Shown here: positions 1 to 11,425 of the stretch, piece after piece | How the letters are laid out: every line of letters starts with the position of its first letter | How positions within the stretch are numbered: the first letter of the stretch is position 1 | From: Schizochytrium sp. TIO01 | Lineage: Eukaryota; Sar; Bigyra; Thraustochytrida; Thraustochytriidae | Length of the DNA stretch: 64,000 bases | Assembly: GCA_004764695.1 (NCBI GenBank) | Contig: SMSO01000014.1 | Span: 7,058,029-7,122,028, forward strand | Direction: 5' to 3' | Notes under the pieces: generated by a model | What the model saw: the letters and a program-made list of their open reading frames with translations, nothing else | The model's database searches: none | Told to the model about the DNA's origin: nothing | Made by a program: the position numbers and the translations under genes

Positions 1-2040
1 ACCATACAGTCGTGCACACCAAAAGTTTGCTCGCATTTCTGCATTTTTCTCTGTACCACTCACATCAAGCGGGTGTACAGTTGGTCGCCGATTGGGACAA
101 TCGGGTGTGCAACAGCATCGGCACGGTCGGGGTTCACCGTCTTTCCACTGAAGACAATTTTTACATCCTCTAGTTTTTGTTTCGTGTGAAGATAAGTCAT
201 ATTGCACAGCCTGGCATGGCGCAGCACCAAAAATAAGGTTGAGAAATGCAGTGACATGCTGCAAGTAAGGTGTAAGAATAGCGGTGCGCATAGAACGACT
301 TCTGGCAAGGCGCATTTCTGCGCGGATGAGCTCCTTAAGAACCCGTGAAACGGCATCTAGAAGGAGAACTTGACGACACGCTTGAACTTTGCTATGATGA
401 AAAACAAGACCAAGGAAACGCATGTTGACTCCAGCAGTGTGCAGTTCTCGGCGTATAACACGGTTAGGAAGTCCAACATTTGTGCGTGAGGGAAGGAGAT
501 CAGATGGTGGGAGTTGGTCAAGTTCATTTGCAACTCGTGGCACAATTTCTTTCAAAAGCATTTCTGTAGCTTGGATTACATTGTCATCAAAACTTGCGTG
601 TTCTTTGCGTCTCGATGCAAACTTTGAGAAGGCGTCACTCGAAAGGGGGAGGTGAAAACTCCGAACAAGTTCTGCTCGGAGCATGTAAATCAGATGATGT
701 CCACGCTGATTGCTCTGTGCACCTCCAAGGCTTTCAAAGCTAGTGTACATGTTTTCTCCATTTGGTGAATCTCTAGAAACCTTGTATACGGACTGCACGA
801 TCTTAGCAAGACGATGCGGCGGCGGTTGTGGTGGGAATAGGCGAGCAAAGTCAACAGCATAGTGGCGCACATCCTGCTGTCCGTCAGGCAGGGTCCCAAC
901 GATACGATGAACCTCCATATCACATGGGAGGTGGATCCATCTTTCGTCTGTACTGTACTGGGTGCGCCACTGTGGAGTTACGCGAACTGGGTGTTTCGCT
1001 AGATTAAGAGATTTTGCGGCACTCTCGATTAAGCTTTTCCCAGCAAGAGCATCATCTTCCAGGTTCCTACCCCCATTACTGGATCCATAGCATAATGTTT
1101 CCTCACCTTTGATGGGGAGAAGAGACATGGCTACGAGTTTGTAGCCCAAGTAGCGAATGACAGCAACCAAGGGAAGCTTGAGACCAGAATTGACACAATG
1201 TAAAGCGGTGACACCTTTTAATTGATGGTTGGCTTCCTTTGATGCGAGGGCATCACCTCCGTAGAGTTTGTGACTGTCGAGAGGAAAGCGAAAAAATATA
1301 TTTCCAGCAATATACTTTTCACCTCCTGCGAATCCCCCGACCTCATTTGTAGCTGGACGAATGGATTTCTTATCATCAGGCAAGTGCTTCTCACTAATGA
1401 TGACCTTTCCATATGTTGTAGCGGCGTGCTTAAAGTCCCGCACAAGTTTTGAAAGTCGGCTGAAGGTATCTGCTTTTTTGTAAATAGTCAAATCTGGCTC
1501 AATGTCTTTAACGAGGCGTTGAAATTCTTCATCAAAGCTTGTTTCGAGATCTGCAAAGTTAAGTGCACGGCTCTTCTCCGCTTGTTCCTGGGGTATAATG
1601 GATTCCGTAGATTTTTGTCTTGAGACGTTTGTTTCTGATGAGCAGTCTTGTCTTATGAGAGGTGGAGGTGATGTGAAATTCTCCTCGGGTCCACTCTCCG
1701 GAATGTTCTCATAGTTGTTTTCTGGAGCCTGGGAGCTAATGTCTTGGACTCGTTTCTGAGGTTGCTCCAGAAGTTCGACGTTATCAAAATCATCACCACA
1801 ATCCCCACTGTGATCAGCTTCTTCTTCCAAACTGATATCAGAGTTCATGCACACATCGCTCAAATTTTCATACGCCAAGGAGTCCTGGCTAGCGTAAACA
1901 GGTTCATACGAGGCCTCAAAGTCGCCCTCCTGCTGAAAGGTCCTTTTCCACGGATCCTGACCAAGGCTCGTCTCACCCGTTGATTTTCTATCCCGGCGTT
2001 GTTCATCCCCACGCGCAAGGAAGGGCGAGTACCTTGACAT
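1..2040 (-). CDS. CLU-domain protein, 3'-truncated by window edge
   Basis: A single open frame of 680 codons runs from ATG at 2040 to base 1 with no stop, so the C-terminus lies outside the window. Residues 1 to about 190 are acidic and Ser-rich and look disordered. Residues about 240-470 match the Clu domain: EANHQLKGVTALHC, then AVIRYLGYKLVAMSLLP, ETLCYGSSNGG, the VDFARLFPPQPP segment and LRAELVRSFHLP. Clu proteins are cytosolic, bind mRNAs for mitochondrial proteins and affect mitochondrial distribution. This copy lacks the usual long N-terminal Clu_N region, so it is a divergent member, not a standard CLU orthologue. Residues about 624-647 are rich in cysteine (CKNC, CRCCC, then C) and may bind metal. 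The start is the first in-frame ATG after a stop near 2190. Clu assignment is fairly sure; function is inferred. Confidence 0.8.
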   Translation of the reverse strand, partial: MSRYSPFLARGDEQRRDRKSTGETSLGQDPWKRTFQQEGDFEASYEPVYASQDSLAYENLSDVCMNSDISLEEEADHSGDCGDDFDNVELLEQPQKRVQDISSQAPENNYENIPESGPEENFTSPPPLIRQDCSSETNVSRQKSTESIIPQEQAEKSRALNFADLETSFDEEFQRLVKDIEPDLTIYKKADTFSRLSKLVRDFKHAATTYGKVIISEKHLPDDKKSIRPATNEVGGFAGGEKYIAGNIFFRFPLDSHKLYGGDALASKEANHQLKGVTALHCVNSGLKLPLVAVIRYLGYKLVAMSLLPIKGEETLCYGSSNGGRNLEDDALAGKSLIESAAKSLNLAKHPVRVTPQWRTQYSTDERWIHLPCDMEVHRIVGTLPDGQQDVRHYAVDFARLFPPQPPPHRLAKIVQSVYKVSRDSPNGENMYTSFESLGGAQSNQRGHHLIYMLRAELVRSFHLPLSSDAFSKFASRRKEHASFDDNVIQATEMLLKEIVPRVANELDQLPPSDLLPSRTNVGLPNRVIRRELHTAGVNMRFLGLVFHHSKVQACRQVLLLDAVSRVLKELIRAEMRLARSRSMRTAILTPYLQHVTAFLNLIFGAAPCQAVQYDLSSHETKTRGCKNCLQWKDGEPRPCRCCCTPDCPNRRPTVHPLDVSGTEKNAEMRANFWCARLYG

Positions 2041-3570
2041 CTCGACGCGGTCGTGTCCAGCACGCCTCGTGTCGTCCGTCGCCCGCTCGCTTGCCCACTG
2101 GACCGTGCAAAGGCCGCCGCAATTGAGATTTGCTACTCCTTGAGCGGCTTTTGATGTGACTAGCGACTCGGAATTATACACCTTATTTAACTATGAATAT
2201 TGCACTAATACGCGCCAATAGCAGCAGCACTCAAAACATGGAGTCTACACACGGCAAGAGGAGTTCATTCTCCCTTAGTTTCAACCAAGGCAGCATCTCC
2301 AGCAGCAACTGGTGCATGAATTACAACCTCGCCACTCAGACTTGCATCGAAACGTTTGGAGTCGTGTCCACTTCAACTACTCCATTTCGGATCACAGATG
2401 TCCAGGAACACCTGCTCCTCCTCCTCCGTCCCTCTTTAGCCAAAGATGAACAACTCGATTTGGGTTCTAAGGAAAGAGAACAAAAGAACGAGGGAGCAAA
2501 AGAACACCGGCGGGTGGCGAAGTCATACAAGACCGTGGCAGTTCACGTGCGGAGCGCACCAGACCGAGGAGGGCTTGATTCTTGGCCCTGATTGTGTTGG
2601 TCCTTCAGGTAACTTACCTCCTCCAACGATTCCTCGACTTCTTGAACTCGCGTGTTTTGCTTTTTCGTCAATTAGACCCGATTGATTGAACGCAGCCCGA
2701 AGTTAGAATGTGGACGTCTCGTCGTCTTGACGATGACTTGAACTGGCGTTACCAGCGAAAGCTAACCGTCTCGAGTTCGTGGGTGTGGTGAACAATCTCA
2801 CAGATGCTTTTCGATGAAAAATCTAGTTTGGACTTTACCGCTTTTGATTCGAGTGTGAGCTTCCGAAGAGATTGAACCTCGTCGTCGCGAAGGTCCCCTT
2901 TGCCAAGATGTTATGCCGTTCTCCTTGATAGTGTTGTGTTGCACCGTCAACAGCCTTTGTCGTGGCGTCATGCATGTAATCATTGAAAGCTACAGGATAA
3001 ATAAAACAGAAGTGCATTGTGGAAGCATCTGTGAGACTCACTCCGCACGAAGCTGCCAAGCCGTCAAGCAGGCAGCCAGTCAGTCAGTCATCCAGTGGCC
3101 TAGGCCTCTCTCGTGTCTGCCTCCATCGAGTCTGAGCACTTCGAAGCCAAACGGGCAACATCTTTGGCCTTCATGGACTCGTTCTGCTTCAGAATACAGC
3201 ACAAAGGAATTGAGCGAATCGATCGAAGGATGCCTCAGAAGAATCCTTTTGGAGTCTTTCCCCCGCCCCGTCCTCCTAACCTATACACTAGTCTTCAGTA
3301 CGCCTCACTTTTTTGTCTTCCCTGTTTTTCCCATCTTTTCTCTTTGTCGATGATAGCTTTGAAAAGATGAGCACCGTTTCGGAATCCCGGAGCGACTGAC
3401 TGCCTCGGGCTCGCTCAGCAATCCCAGTTCCTCTTGGCGCAGTCCGCGAAGGCCGGTCTTCGTCTCGCGCCAGCCTTCCCTTTTCTCTTCCTCTTGCTTG
3501 CTAAGCACGTTCCTGCCTTCCACGTCTTCTGGTTTCCTTGGGTCTCTTGGATCCGCCTTCGCGAGGCACC
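2041..3570. other. Intergenic, divergent promoter region
   Basis: This stretch lies between the starts of the minus-strand CLU gene and the plus-strand MFS gene, so it must hold both promoters and 5' UTRs. Short open frames here start mostly at non-ATG codons, are Ser/Arg-rich and match nothing I recognise. A minus-strand GTAAGT-like sequence near 2613 could be the donor of a leader intron of the CLU gene; I could not pair it with confidence. Confidence 0.5.
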
Positions 3571-5532
3571 ATGGACTTCATTCGCGTGCTGGTGCTCATC
3601 TGCTGCTGCCTGCTCAGTCTCGGCTCTTACTACTGCTTCGACCTTCCTGGCGCTCTTCCGGATGACTTTCGGCGTGTGCTAGCGCAAAACAACCCGGGCC
3701 AACAGGGTCTCTTTTACTCAATGTATTCGCTGCCCAACACGGTGCAACCCTTTGTCGGCGGCATCATCATTGATAAGGTGCTCGGTCTCCGTATTGGCGC
3801 CACAATTTGTTGCACGCTTGTTGCTATTGGGTGCTCCGTGGTTGCCTTTGCCGCGAGCGTCCCTGCCTGGTCTGGCACGAGCACCGCTTTCCTCGTCGGC
3901 GTCTCTGGTCGCTTCATCTTCGGTCTTGGTGGCGAGACGTTGGCAGTTTGTCAGAACGCATTTTGCGCCAAGTGGTTTCGCGGTGCAGATCTCGCCACTG
4001 CCTTTGCGATCGTGTTGAGTTTCGCTCGCGTGGGCAGCGCCGTCAACTTTGCCATCGAGCCCAAGCTTGCGTCAGAGTATAGCTTCTCTTTTGCGCTCTG
4101 GGTTAGCGCCGCCTTTTGCGTTCTCTCTGAGTTTGCATGCTTCTTGCTATCCTTCCTCGATATTCGCTACGAATACCTCACCGAGGACGAAGACAATGCC
4201 GAGGCTGTCGACATTGAGTCCAGCTCTGACCTTGACTCTGGTCTCAACAATCTCAACTCTGGTACTAGCTCTGATGCTCTATTGGACGTGAATGCCAGCA
4301 GCGACAGCCTCAATGAGAACCTCTTGGGAGGCCATGCCTCACGGCAGGCACGCCGGGGGTCTGAGGGAGATAGCCGGGGGTTAGCTATCGAGGAAGTTAC
4401 GCATGAGGGCATTGATGCTGCTAAGGCGGAAGAGGACACTGTGTGGTATGCTCTGCGGCAGGTCGTGGGGTACCGGGAGATGTTGATCTACTTAATTTGT
4501 GTTCAATTTTATGTTGCGGTGTTTATTTTCATTGCAGTGGCGTCAAAGTTTCTTACGGATACGTATGATGATATTGATGCAGTATCGGCGGGTCTACTCG
4601 TCTCGGTGCCGTACACAGTTAGTGCCATCGCATCGCCTTTGCTCGGCATGACAATGGATAAGGTCGGACGCGGCCTGATTTTTGTTGGACTGGCGTGCTT
4701 GAGTCTTTTCGGTGTGCACGCCACCTTTGCCATCATGCCACATAGCGTATCTCCTATGGCTGTCATGGTGTGGCTTGGCATCACCTATTCTACCTGCGCT
4801 GCCTCCCTCTGGCCAATGATTGTAAGTTTAATGACGCTCGCATCCAGGGTCTGTGATGTCTGCACTTTGCAACAGCACAATATTTTAGTAACAGCGATAT
4901 AAAAGCAATGGCGACTAACACGTGTTTTACATGACCTTATGTGTTTAATATTCTGATTGTTTCGTGTTTCTTCTTTGTACACCTTCGGATAAATCCAACC
5001 GAAATGTACATTCTGGCAATAATATTTGGACTTCTGGAAATTGAAATCAATATACGCACTTACCTTGCAAATCTATCTATGTTTATAGGCTGTGGTGGTA
5101 GAGTCCAAGTACATTAGTATGAGCTATGGCCTCATGATGAGCTTACAGAACACCGGGCTTGCTATTGCTCCAGCATTCATTATGAAGCTTGTTCCGTCAA
5201 CAGATAGTTCCCCGGAGGTGATCGCTGCAAATTACCGCACTATTGAGCTCATTTTTGCAGGTTGTGCAGCAGGCGCTTTCATTTGTACAGTTCTTTTGTA
5301 CTTTGTAGATCATGCTCACGGTGGTGGCGAGCTCAGCGCTGCAGCTTCTGCGATGCCGATGTCGGTGCAGCCTTCACCTCGTCTCAACCCTCTCAACCCC
5401 CGTGCCTCTCCATTCATTCGTCAGTCGAGCTTTCGGCCTTCAACACGGGCGCGCGAGGTTATTGCCCCCAAGACTCCGCACGCAATTCGTCAAAAGTACT
5501 TTCGCAAACTGCGCATCCAGTCCCACATTTAA
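3571..5532 (+). CDS. MFS transporter, MFSD1-like, two exons
   Basis: Exons are 3571-4821 and 5089-5532; the 267-base intron has a GTAAGT donor and a TTTATAG acceptor, is phase 0, and gives 564 residues. The ATG at 3571 sits in a good context (cacc before it); an open frame from TTG at 3538 is less likely. The protein has about 12 hydrophobic segments in two halves. The first half has the MFSD1-type features GQQGLFYSMYSLPN and VGGIIIDKVLGLRIG; the second has ASPLLGMTMDKVGRG, the MFS A-like loop. Between them, residues about 205-295 form a long acidic, Ser-rich loop. MFSD1 proteins are lysosomal or endomembrane transporters reported to move dipeptides. The family call is sound, the substrate is inference. 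The cytosolic tail is Pro/Arg/Ser-rich. Confidence 0.85.
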
Positions 5533-6349
5533 TAAGAGTCCATCGACTCCTGCTCAAGTATTATATCCCCACGATACAAGTTTTTGGCAGTGGTCATTGT
5601 AAGGTAGCATTCTGATCTACTATGCAGAGGTTGGCATCATTCATTTCAACCAAGACGATTTAATTGCAGGTGACAACCAATTTAATCATATAGTCGCTGC
5701 CTGAGGATTAATATTTACTTTGGCTCATCGATTTTTCCCGAAGAAGAAAAAATCAAGCTCGAATTCGTGGCAAGACCTGTAATCGTCTTATTTCTCTTTT
5801 ACCTGTCATAGACTCTAACAACGCGTTTGTAATAGTTTGTTCAGATATTTTCTAATTAAAATTTTCCCTTCCTAAAAGTACTATTCTACAAGCCAGTATT
5901 GTTTCGCAAGGAAAAGATTGAATTCCATCCATGCCTACTACTATCAGTGTTTTGACCAGCTTGTTGCTGGTCTGCGGATGGAGTGGTAACACGCTGATAT
6001 TTTAGAGGGCGGTGTCTAGTTATAGCTAGCTCGGTACATAAAGAAAGGCCGACAACCGCTCTCGCAATTGCACAGAAGACAAGAGGAGATTCATGGGTGA
6101 ATACAAGATAATGAAAATACAGGACAGCTATAAGCGAAAATACAGAACAGAAGGTTGCGCAAGCGCAAATGGGGAACTAGCAGCAGCTAATTCATCTACT
6201 TCTATTCTGAGGGCCAAAAAAGAGGCAAGATCGAGAAGGCCAGAAGCCCTCATTCAATTTTGTGACCCCATGATGATTTTCAACAGGTCGTTCCCGACCT
6301 ACACAAGTACACACCCTCACTTATCTTGATCCGCGCGGATAAAGAGATC
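5533..6349. other. Intergenic, AT-rich
   Basis: This holds the 3' UTR of the MFS gene and the upstream region of the next open frame. I see no RNA gene, repeat array or conserved coding segment. Confidence 0.5.
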
Positions 6350-7219
6350 ATGGATCATGATGAAGTCTTTGCGCAACTGTTGTTGCAGATGCTTTGGAGA
6401 TGGAAGCTTGCAAACCATTTGTGCGCTATTGCCGGGACCGCAGGCTCCGCAGCGATGGATAGGGACCCACCGAGGAAGCCAGCAGCATTGCCAACCCGTA
6501 CCGATGAGATTCCTGTGTTGCACGAGGCTCTCTTGGACGCCCAACGAGGTCTTCGCGACGGCGAGGCCAAGGCACTTGTGAGAGAATTGCGCGCGAAACC
6601 TTCTCCAACCAGAGAGGTTCGTAACCAGCGTATTGCGGCGCAAACGCAGCAGAAGCGAAACTCAGTTGCGAGCGTGCGTAGTAGCATGAAAATGCATCGG
6701 CAGCGGTTGGTCTTCATCACAGTGCAAGACTTTGAGGATGCGGTTCTCGTGAGACAAACTCAGGAAAGCCTTTTGCGGCATGCTTTCATTATTCTGCCAG
6801 ACACACATTGGACAGCAGTACATCCAATCCGCATACCTGGTTTACCAGAAGAATCTGCCGTGCGCCTAGATGATTGTGTGATTGAGCAATTGCAGGCTAA
6901 AGAGATAAACGGAACGTTATTCTGGTTGGGCAGCAAGGAAGGCAAAGGACAGTCCTTCGAGGAGCTTTCTGCTTGGATTCGGGCCAAGGCGGATCCTGCC
7001 ACCGGCAACCGGTACCATGCTCTGCAAATGAACACAACTTGGTGGAGACGACGTTTCCCCATGCCGAGTGTGCCTCCGAAATTTACGCGGTCGGGGGAAA
7101 AGATCGCGAGGAGCCTACAAAGTACTAGCACAGAACCGCATTGTTTGCTGGAGATGCTCCACCAAAGCAACCCAGGAGTTTTCAAGTTCATGACTTCGCT
7201 ACCGCGCAACCCAGTTTAA
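6350..7219 (+). CDS. Hypothetical protein, 289 aa
   Basis: An uninterrupted frame from ATG at 6350 to TAA at 7217-7219; a frame opening at TTG 6326 is only 8 codons longer. It is not recognised. The N-terminal third has a Leu/Trp-rich stretch (AQLLLQMLWRWKLANHL). The centre is basic (residues about 90-125), and the C-terminal half has a folded-looking composition with several Trp and Pro (FEELSAWIRAK, TTWWRRRFPMP). There is no signal peptide or clear membrane span. It could be a lineage-specific gene or a remnant of a mobile-element protein. The length of the frame and its mixed composition favour a real gene, but there is no family support. Confidence 0.45.
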   Translation: MDHDEVFAQLLLQMLWRWKLANHLCAIAGTAGSAAMDRDPPRKPAALPTRTDEIPVLHEALLDAQRGLRDGEAKALVRELRAKPSPTREVRNQRIAAQTQQKRNSVASVRSSMKMHRQRLVFITVQDFEDAVLVRQTQESLLRHAFIILPDTHWTAVHPIRIPGLPEESAVRLDDCVIEQLQAKEINGTLFWLGSKEGKGQSFEELSAWIRAKADPATGNRYHALQMNTTWWRRRFPMPSVPPKFTRSGEKIARSLQSTSTEPHCLLEMLHQSNPGVFKFMTSLPRNPV

Positions 7220-8571
7220 GCCCACCGTCACCACTAGTGCTTCATGGGCTCTGGTTGGTCCCTGTGAAATGTAATATATAAAGTAATCAATCACCAAGTC
7301 TTTGTCTACTGATTGGGCCTCCTCCTTTGGGGACAAGAAAGAAAAGATCTATTCATTTCCTACGCTAGACACCATTCGTTGCGTGAGCCCCATGCTTGTA
7401 TCAGATGGGCCCGAGGCTAGAGGGGTTTTCAAATCAACAAGGGGCGTAGTGAGCCCACGTTAGGGGTCTGCTGCCATTCCGTCAGGTTCTGCGGAGTAGG
7501 GAGCAAATTCTTATGACTTATAGGGGAGATACAAAAACGAAGATTTGAGCGGGGTTGGTGAGAGTTTTGTCATTTCAGACGCCGAGCGCGCCGGTGTTGG
7601 TCCGGGACCTTTCGGGAGGGTCCAGAACGACTGCCAAGATCGTGTTTTGCTCGCCGGCTTTGGGTAGTGGTAGAAAGCTCGATCACCGAAGGCGTTTTTG
7701 ACCTGCGCGTCGAGTCTGCGGCGACTGATTTTTTGCTAGAGGTCAATGATGACCACCGCGGTAGTCCCTCATAATTGTACTAGTAAAAAAAAAAAAAAAA
7801 CTTTTCAAAAAGAAAAGAAAATATAAATTAGAAAACAGATAAAAGAAATTAGACCTAGGAAGGTATTGATCATGAGCGCTGCCACTGTTTTTGTAAAGCA
7901 CTAATGAGTGATTCCAGACAGGGGATTTTAAAGGGGTTGGTTTTAGGTGATGGAGGCCAAGTGAGGTAGCTAAACAAAGGCAAAACGATCGGGGATAACA
8001 AAGGAAAAAGATGAATTTGCTGATGTTTGGGGTCTCTGCTTGTTTAAAAGATGAAAATAAATTCATGATGATGCTTTGCAATCTTGCAAAGGAGGATCTA
8101 GTTTTTAAAAAGTTCTTCACCATGATCATCTAGCTGTTGTGTACATCTTTAGAACTATGTACAACAATCTAGCAGTTTAAAAATGGAGAGGCTTGGGGGG
8201 GAAAGGTATAGGATCACAGTAACAACTGAGTGGAGAGGAACGAGAAGAAGAAAATCAGAAAGAATTGAGGGGAGTCGACGATACCGAGTGCCCAAAGTAT
8301 ATTTATTTGAGCAACAAGGTTCGTACGCACAAACACACATGGATTATTAAAAAGAATAGCAGGAGCAGTAAGAGCAAGGGGCGAGCGTACTCATCCAGAT
8401 CACATATCACCCAAATTGCCATCAGACAGACAGACAGCAGTGCTTGTGGCTAGAGTTTATGTCACTGCGAAGGGGGAAGTAGTGTTGGCACAGGATGTAC
8501 GGAGTTTAGGACGAAGAATACGGCATCGCTAGAAAAGGCCAATCTATGCGTAAGGCATGGCGACCTTGAAT
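7220..8571. other. Intergenic, convergent 3' regions
   Basis: This lies between a plus-strand and a minus-strand gene end. A 17-base A tract at 7784-7800 is followed by A/T-rich sequence. No coding or RNA feature is evident. Confidence 0.45.
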
Positions 8572-9696
8572 TTAGTTGGAGGCGGCCTCACGGCGCTTCT
8601 GGGCAGCCTTGGCAAGACCCTCGAGAACCTCGCGGGTGCTAGCCATGTCAATGCAGGCATCAGTGATGGAGACACCGTACTTGAGGGAAGCGGGGTCGGT
8701 GACACCAATGTCCATCTTCTGGTTGCCCTCGCCGATGTTGGACTCGATCATGAGACCGGCGATGCTCTGGCTGCCAGCGGCGATCTGCTCTCCGAGATCA
8801 GCGGCAACCTTGGGCTGGTTCTTGTGGTCCTTGTTGGAGTTACCGTGGCTGCAGTCAACCATGATGCGGTTCTTGATGTTGGCCTTCTCGAGGAGCTCCT
8901 GGCACTTCTCGACGTGCTCCTTCGAGTAGTTGGGTCCGTTGCTGCCACCGCGCAAGATCACGTGGGACGCCTCGTTACCGGTGGTGGAAACAATAGCGGC
9001 GAGACCCTGCTCAGTGACACCGAGGAAGCTGTGCGGGTTGGAAGCAGAGCGAATGGCGTCGACGGCCATTTGGACGCTGCCACCAGTTCCGTTCTTGAAG
9101 CCAATGGGGCAAGAGAGTCCTGAGGCGAGCTCACGGTGGATCTGGCTCTCGGTGGTACGGGCTCCGATGGCACCCCAGGTGATGAGGTCGGAGGTGAACT
9201 GGGGGGAGATGGAGTCGAGGAACTCAGTGCCAACGGGGAGACCAAGCTCGTTGATCTCGAGGAGGAGCTGACGGGCGATGCGAAGACCCTTGTTGATGTT
9301 GAAGGTGCCGTTGAGGTCAGGGTCGTTGATGAGGCCCTTCCAGCCAACGGTGGTGCGGGGCTTCTCGAAGTACACGCGCATGACGACGAAGAGGTCCTTC
9401 TCGAACTCCTCCTTGAGCTTCTTGAGCTCCTGGGCGTACTCGATGGCGAGCTTGGTGTCGTGGATGGAGCAGGGGCCGACAATGACGAGGATGCGGTCAT
9501 CCTTGCCGGAGATGATGTCGGAGGCCACCTGGCGAGCCTCGTGGATCTTGGCGGCGAGCTCGTCAGAGACAGCAAGCTCCTCGAGGAGGATGGCAGGGGG
9601 AATGAGTGGCCGGAGCTTGACAACGCGAACGTCGCGGGTCTTGGTGCTCTCGCCGTTCAGCTGCTCATCAGCCTTACGCTTTGCGGGGACGGACAT
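8572..9696 (-). CDS. 3-deoxy-7-phosphoheptulonate (DAHP) synthase, type I alpha
   Basis: 374 residues, the usual length for AroF/G/H and Aro3/4 enzymes. It condenses phosphoenolpyruvate with erythrose 4-phosphate, the first step of the shikimate pathway to aromatic amino acids. Key family blocks are intact: VIVGPCSIHD (metal ligand Cys76), RVYFEKPRTTVGWKG, GTEFLD, GAIGARTTESQ, GFKNGTGG, the DCSHGN motif (His284), MIESN (Glu318) and SITDACI (Asp346). The start MSVPAKRK is an ATG at 9696. No transit peptide is obvious, suggesting a cytosolic enzyme. Codons end heavily in G or C, which suggests high expression and explains the long shadow frames on the opposite strand. Feedback by Phe or Tyr cannot be read from the sequence. 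Confidence 0.96.
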   Translation of the reverse strand: MSVPAKRKADEQLNGESTKTRDVRVVKLRPLIPPAILLEELAVSDELAAKIHEARQVASDIISGKDDRILVIVGPCSIHDTKLAIEYAQELKKLKEEFEKDLFVVMRVYFEKPRTTVGWKGLINDPDLNGTFNINKGLRIARQLLLEINELGLPVGTEFLDSISPQFTSDLITWGAIGARTTESQIHRELASGLSCPIGFKNGTGGSVQMAVDAIRSASNPHSFLGVTEQGLAAIVSTTGNEASHVILRGGSNGPNYSKEHVEKCQELLEKANIKNRIMVDCSHGNSNKDHKNQPKVAADLGEQIAAGSQSIAGLMIESNIGEGNQKMDIGVTDPASLKYGVSITDACIDMASTREVLEGLAKAAQKRREAASN

Positions 9697-9825
9697 CTTT
9701 CTAGAAAGTTTGTGGTGTTGTGCTGCGACTACTGCTGCTTGACACTCTTGTCGAGGTTTACGTTTGGGGATTGCTGACAGTCTCTGTAGGCTTGCTTTCC
9801 ACGGCTCCTATTTCTCCCTGCTATC

Positions 9826-9842
9826 ATATAATATAATATACC
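9826..9842 (-). promoter_or_regulatory. Possible TATA-like element of the DAHP synthase gene
   Basis: An alternating TATAATATAATATA stretch lies about 130-145 bases upstream of the ATG. It is only a sequence match with no other support. Confidence 0.25.
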
Positions 9843-10498
9843 TTGCTTTGACTGCTTTTCTTTCATTCTTAGTGAACGATTTCTTTTTCTTTCTTTTTTA
9901 ACTGTTAAAATTAAACATCATTTATCTAAGTAGGTAGGAAGTTCACCATATTAAAAGACAAAAAAACAAAAAAAAACATTCTTGCTTTCAATTATCGTGC
10001 TTGCCTTCCTTCTTTTCGGTCGTATGCTTCCTGCTTCCCAGCATTCTTTCAAACTCGAAAACAAAGGGCAAACTGAAAGGTGCATTTCCAGCTCATTCGA
10101 CTCATCAGCCTGTTGCTGCAACTGGGTGGACGCCTTCTGTAGTCTGGTTGATCTTCTTCTTTCGTGCAGCCAGAGCTCGTTTCTTTAATTTGTCGGAGGC
10201 TTTTGCAAAAGCTTTGTGTGTAAATAAACCAAGCGCATGGGACAACCAACGAACAGCAACACAGATAAGTTTTGATTTATATACAAGGCAGAAATATTCT
10301 TTTAAAGGCATTTTTAAATTGAAAAAACAAGCGAATAGACAAAATTCATTTCATATTTTTAAAACTTTAGTTTTATAAACAAGAAATGAAAAGAAAAGAC
10401 CACTATGCCGCAATAGCGCTGATTTACTTTGGGTAGTTTATAGCACTTGGTAGCGCACGGGTAAGAGCTGCAGGAGAAGAGTTTGCTCTGAGCATATG

Positions 10499-10518
10499 TT
10501 ATATATATATATATATAT
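10499..10518. repeat. (TA)n microsatellite
   Basis: About ten TA units in the gene-poor region. Confidence 0.8.
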
Positions 10519-10695
10519 GGCAGAAGAGGCCTCGAAGGACGGCAGCCTCTTCAAAAGGTCTCTCCTTTTCCACGTTCTGAATGCAAACGGAGACCTCGCT
10601 GCGTAGACCTTCTGTCGCATGCCGCCTCTTTTCAGTTTGGGGCTTTCTCGATTGTTTCAAGTTGTTTCAAGTTGTTCCAGGTTGCTCGTTTGCTA

Positions 10696-10756
10696 TTTTG
10701 ATTGATATTTTATTTTGATTATTATTTTGATTATTATTTTGATTATTATTTTATTT
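10696..10756. repeat. ATTATTTTG-type tandem repeat
   Basis: Imperfect copies of a T-rich 12-base unit (TTATTATTTTGA). Confidence 0.7.
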
Positions 10757-11044
10757 GGTTGTTGGATTGATTGATTGTTCAACACCCTTCTTTTCTCACG
10801 CCTTCTTCCACTCACCGCCGCCATCTCCCATTCCCTTTCTTGAGAAGATTGTGCACGGGTAAGTAAGCAAGTAGGTGAATGGGCAGCTCAGCTGCCTATC
10901 GCTTCCTCGCGCTCCCGCCTCAATGTAGGTGTCGGCGCGAGGCTCTTCGCAGGGCGGCGCTTTGCAAGAACTTGAGACAGGAAGGTCAGCCTGAGGGGAA
11001 TAGGGAGAGCTGCCCAATCAATCGATTTCCTCGATTGCACTGCG

Positions 11045-11150
11045 CTTTCTCTCTTTCTTTTCTCTTCTTTCTTCTTTCTTCTCTGTTTTCTTTTCTTTTC
11101 TTTTCTCTTCTTTCCTTTTCTTTTCTTTTCTTTTCTTTTGATTTCTTCTT
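11045..11150. repeat. Polypyrimidine tract (TTTTC)n
   Basis: About 100 bases almost purely C and T on the plus strand, mostly TTTTC and TTTC units. Confidence 0.8.
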
Positions 11151-11173
11151 CCAAACCACTACTTTCTGCATCT

Positions 11174-11211
11174 TATTGATCGATTGATTGATTGATTGAT
11201 TGATTGATTGT
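11174..11211. repeat. (GATT)n microsatellite
   Basis: About nine GATT units. A shorter GATT run recurs near 11822-11850. Confidence 0.85.
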
Positions 11212-11378
11212 CTGTTTATGAGCGCTGTTTGTTCATCCATTGTTGGTTTTTGTGAAGGTGCGCTAAGGCAAGCGCTAAGTGGGCACCTACCTTCTTCGTC
11301 CTCCCTCTTTGAAGAGGTCCTTCCCTTTAAAGTCTGCTATTCATTACATGTTCATTTCAGGCTTCGCCAAAGCATGCA

Positions 11379-11425
11379 AATGAATGAATGAATGAATGAA
11401 TGAATGAATGAATGAATGAATGAAT
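11379..11425. repeat. (AATG)n microsatellite
   Basis: About eleven AATG units. Confidence 0.85.

Noticed and set aside
2193-2591. 132-codon plus-strand frame between CLU and MFS genes
   Set aside because: It has an ATG, but Ser-rich low-complexity composition and no motif; more likely promoter or UTR sequence.
8557-9777. Long plus-strand frames opposite DAHP synthase
   Set aside because: They are antisense shadows of a strongly G/C-ending coding sequence and have no domain signature.
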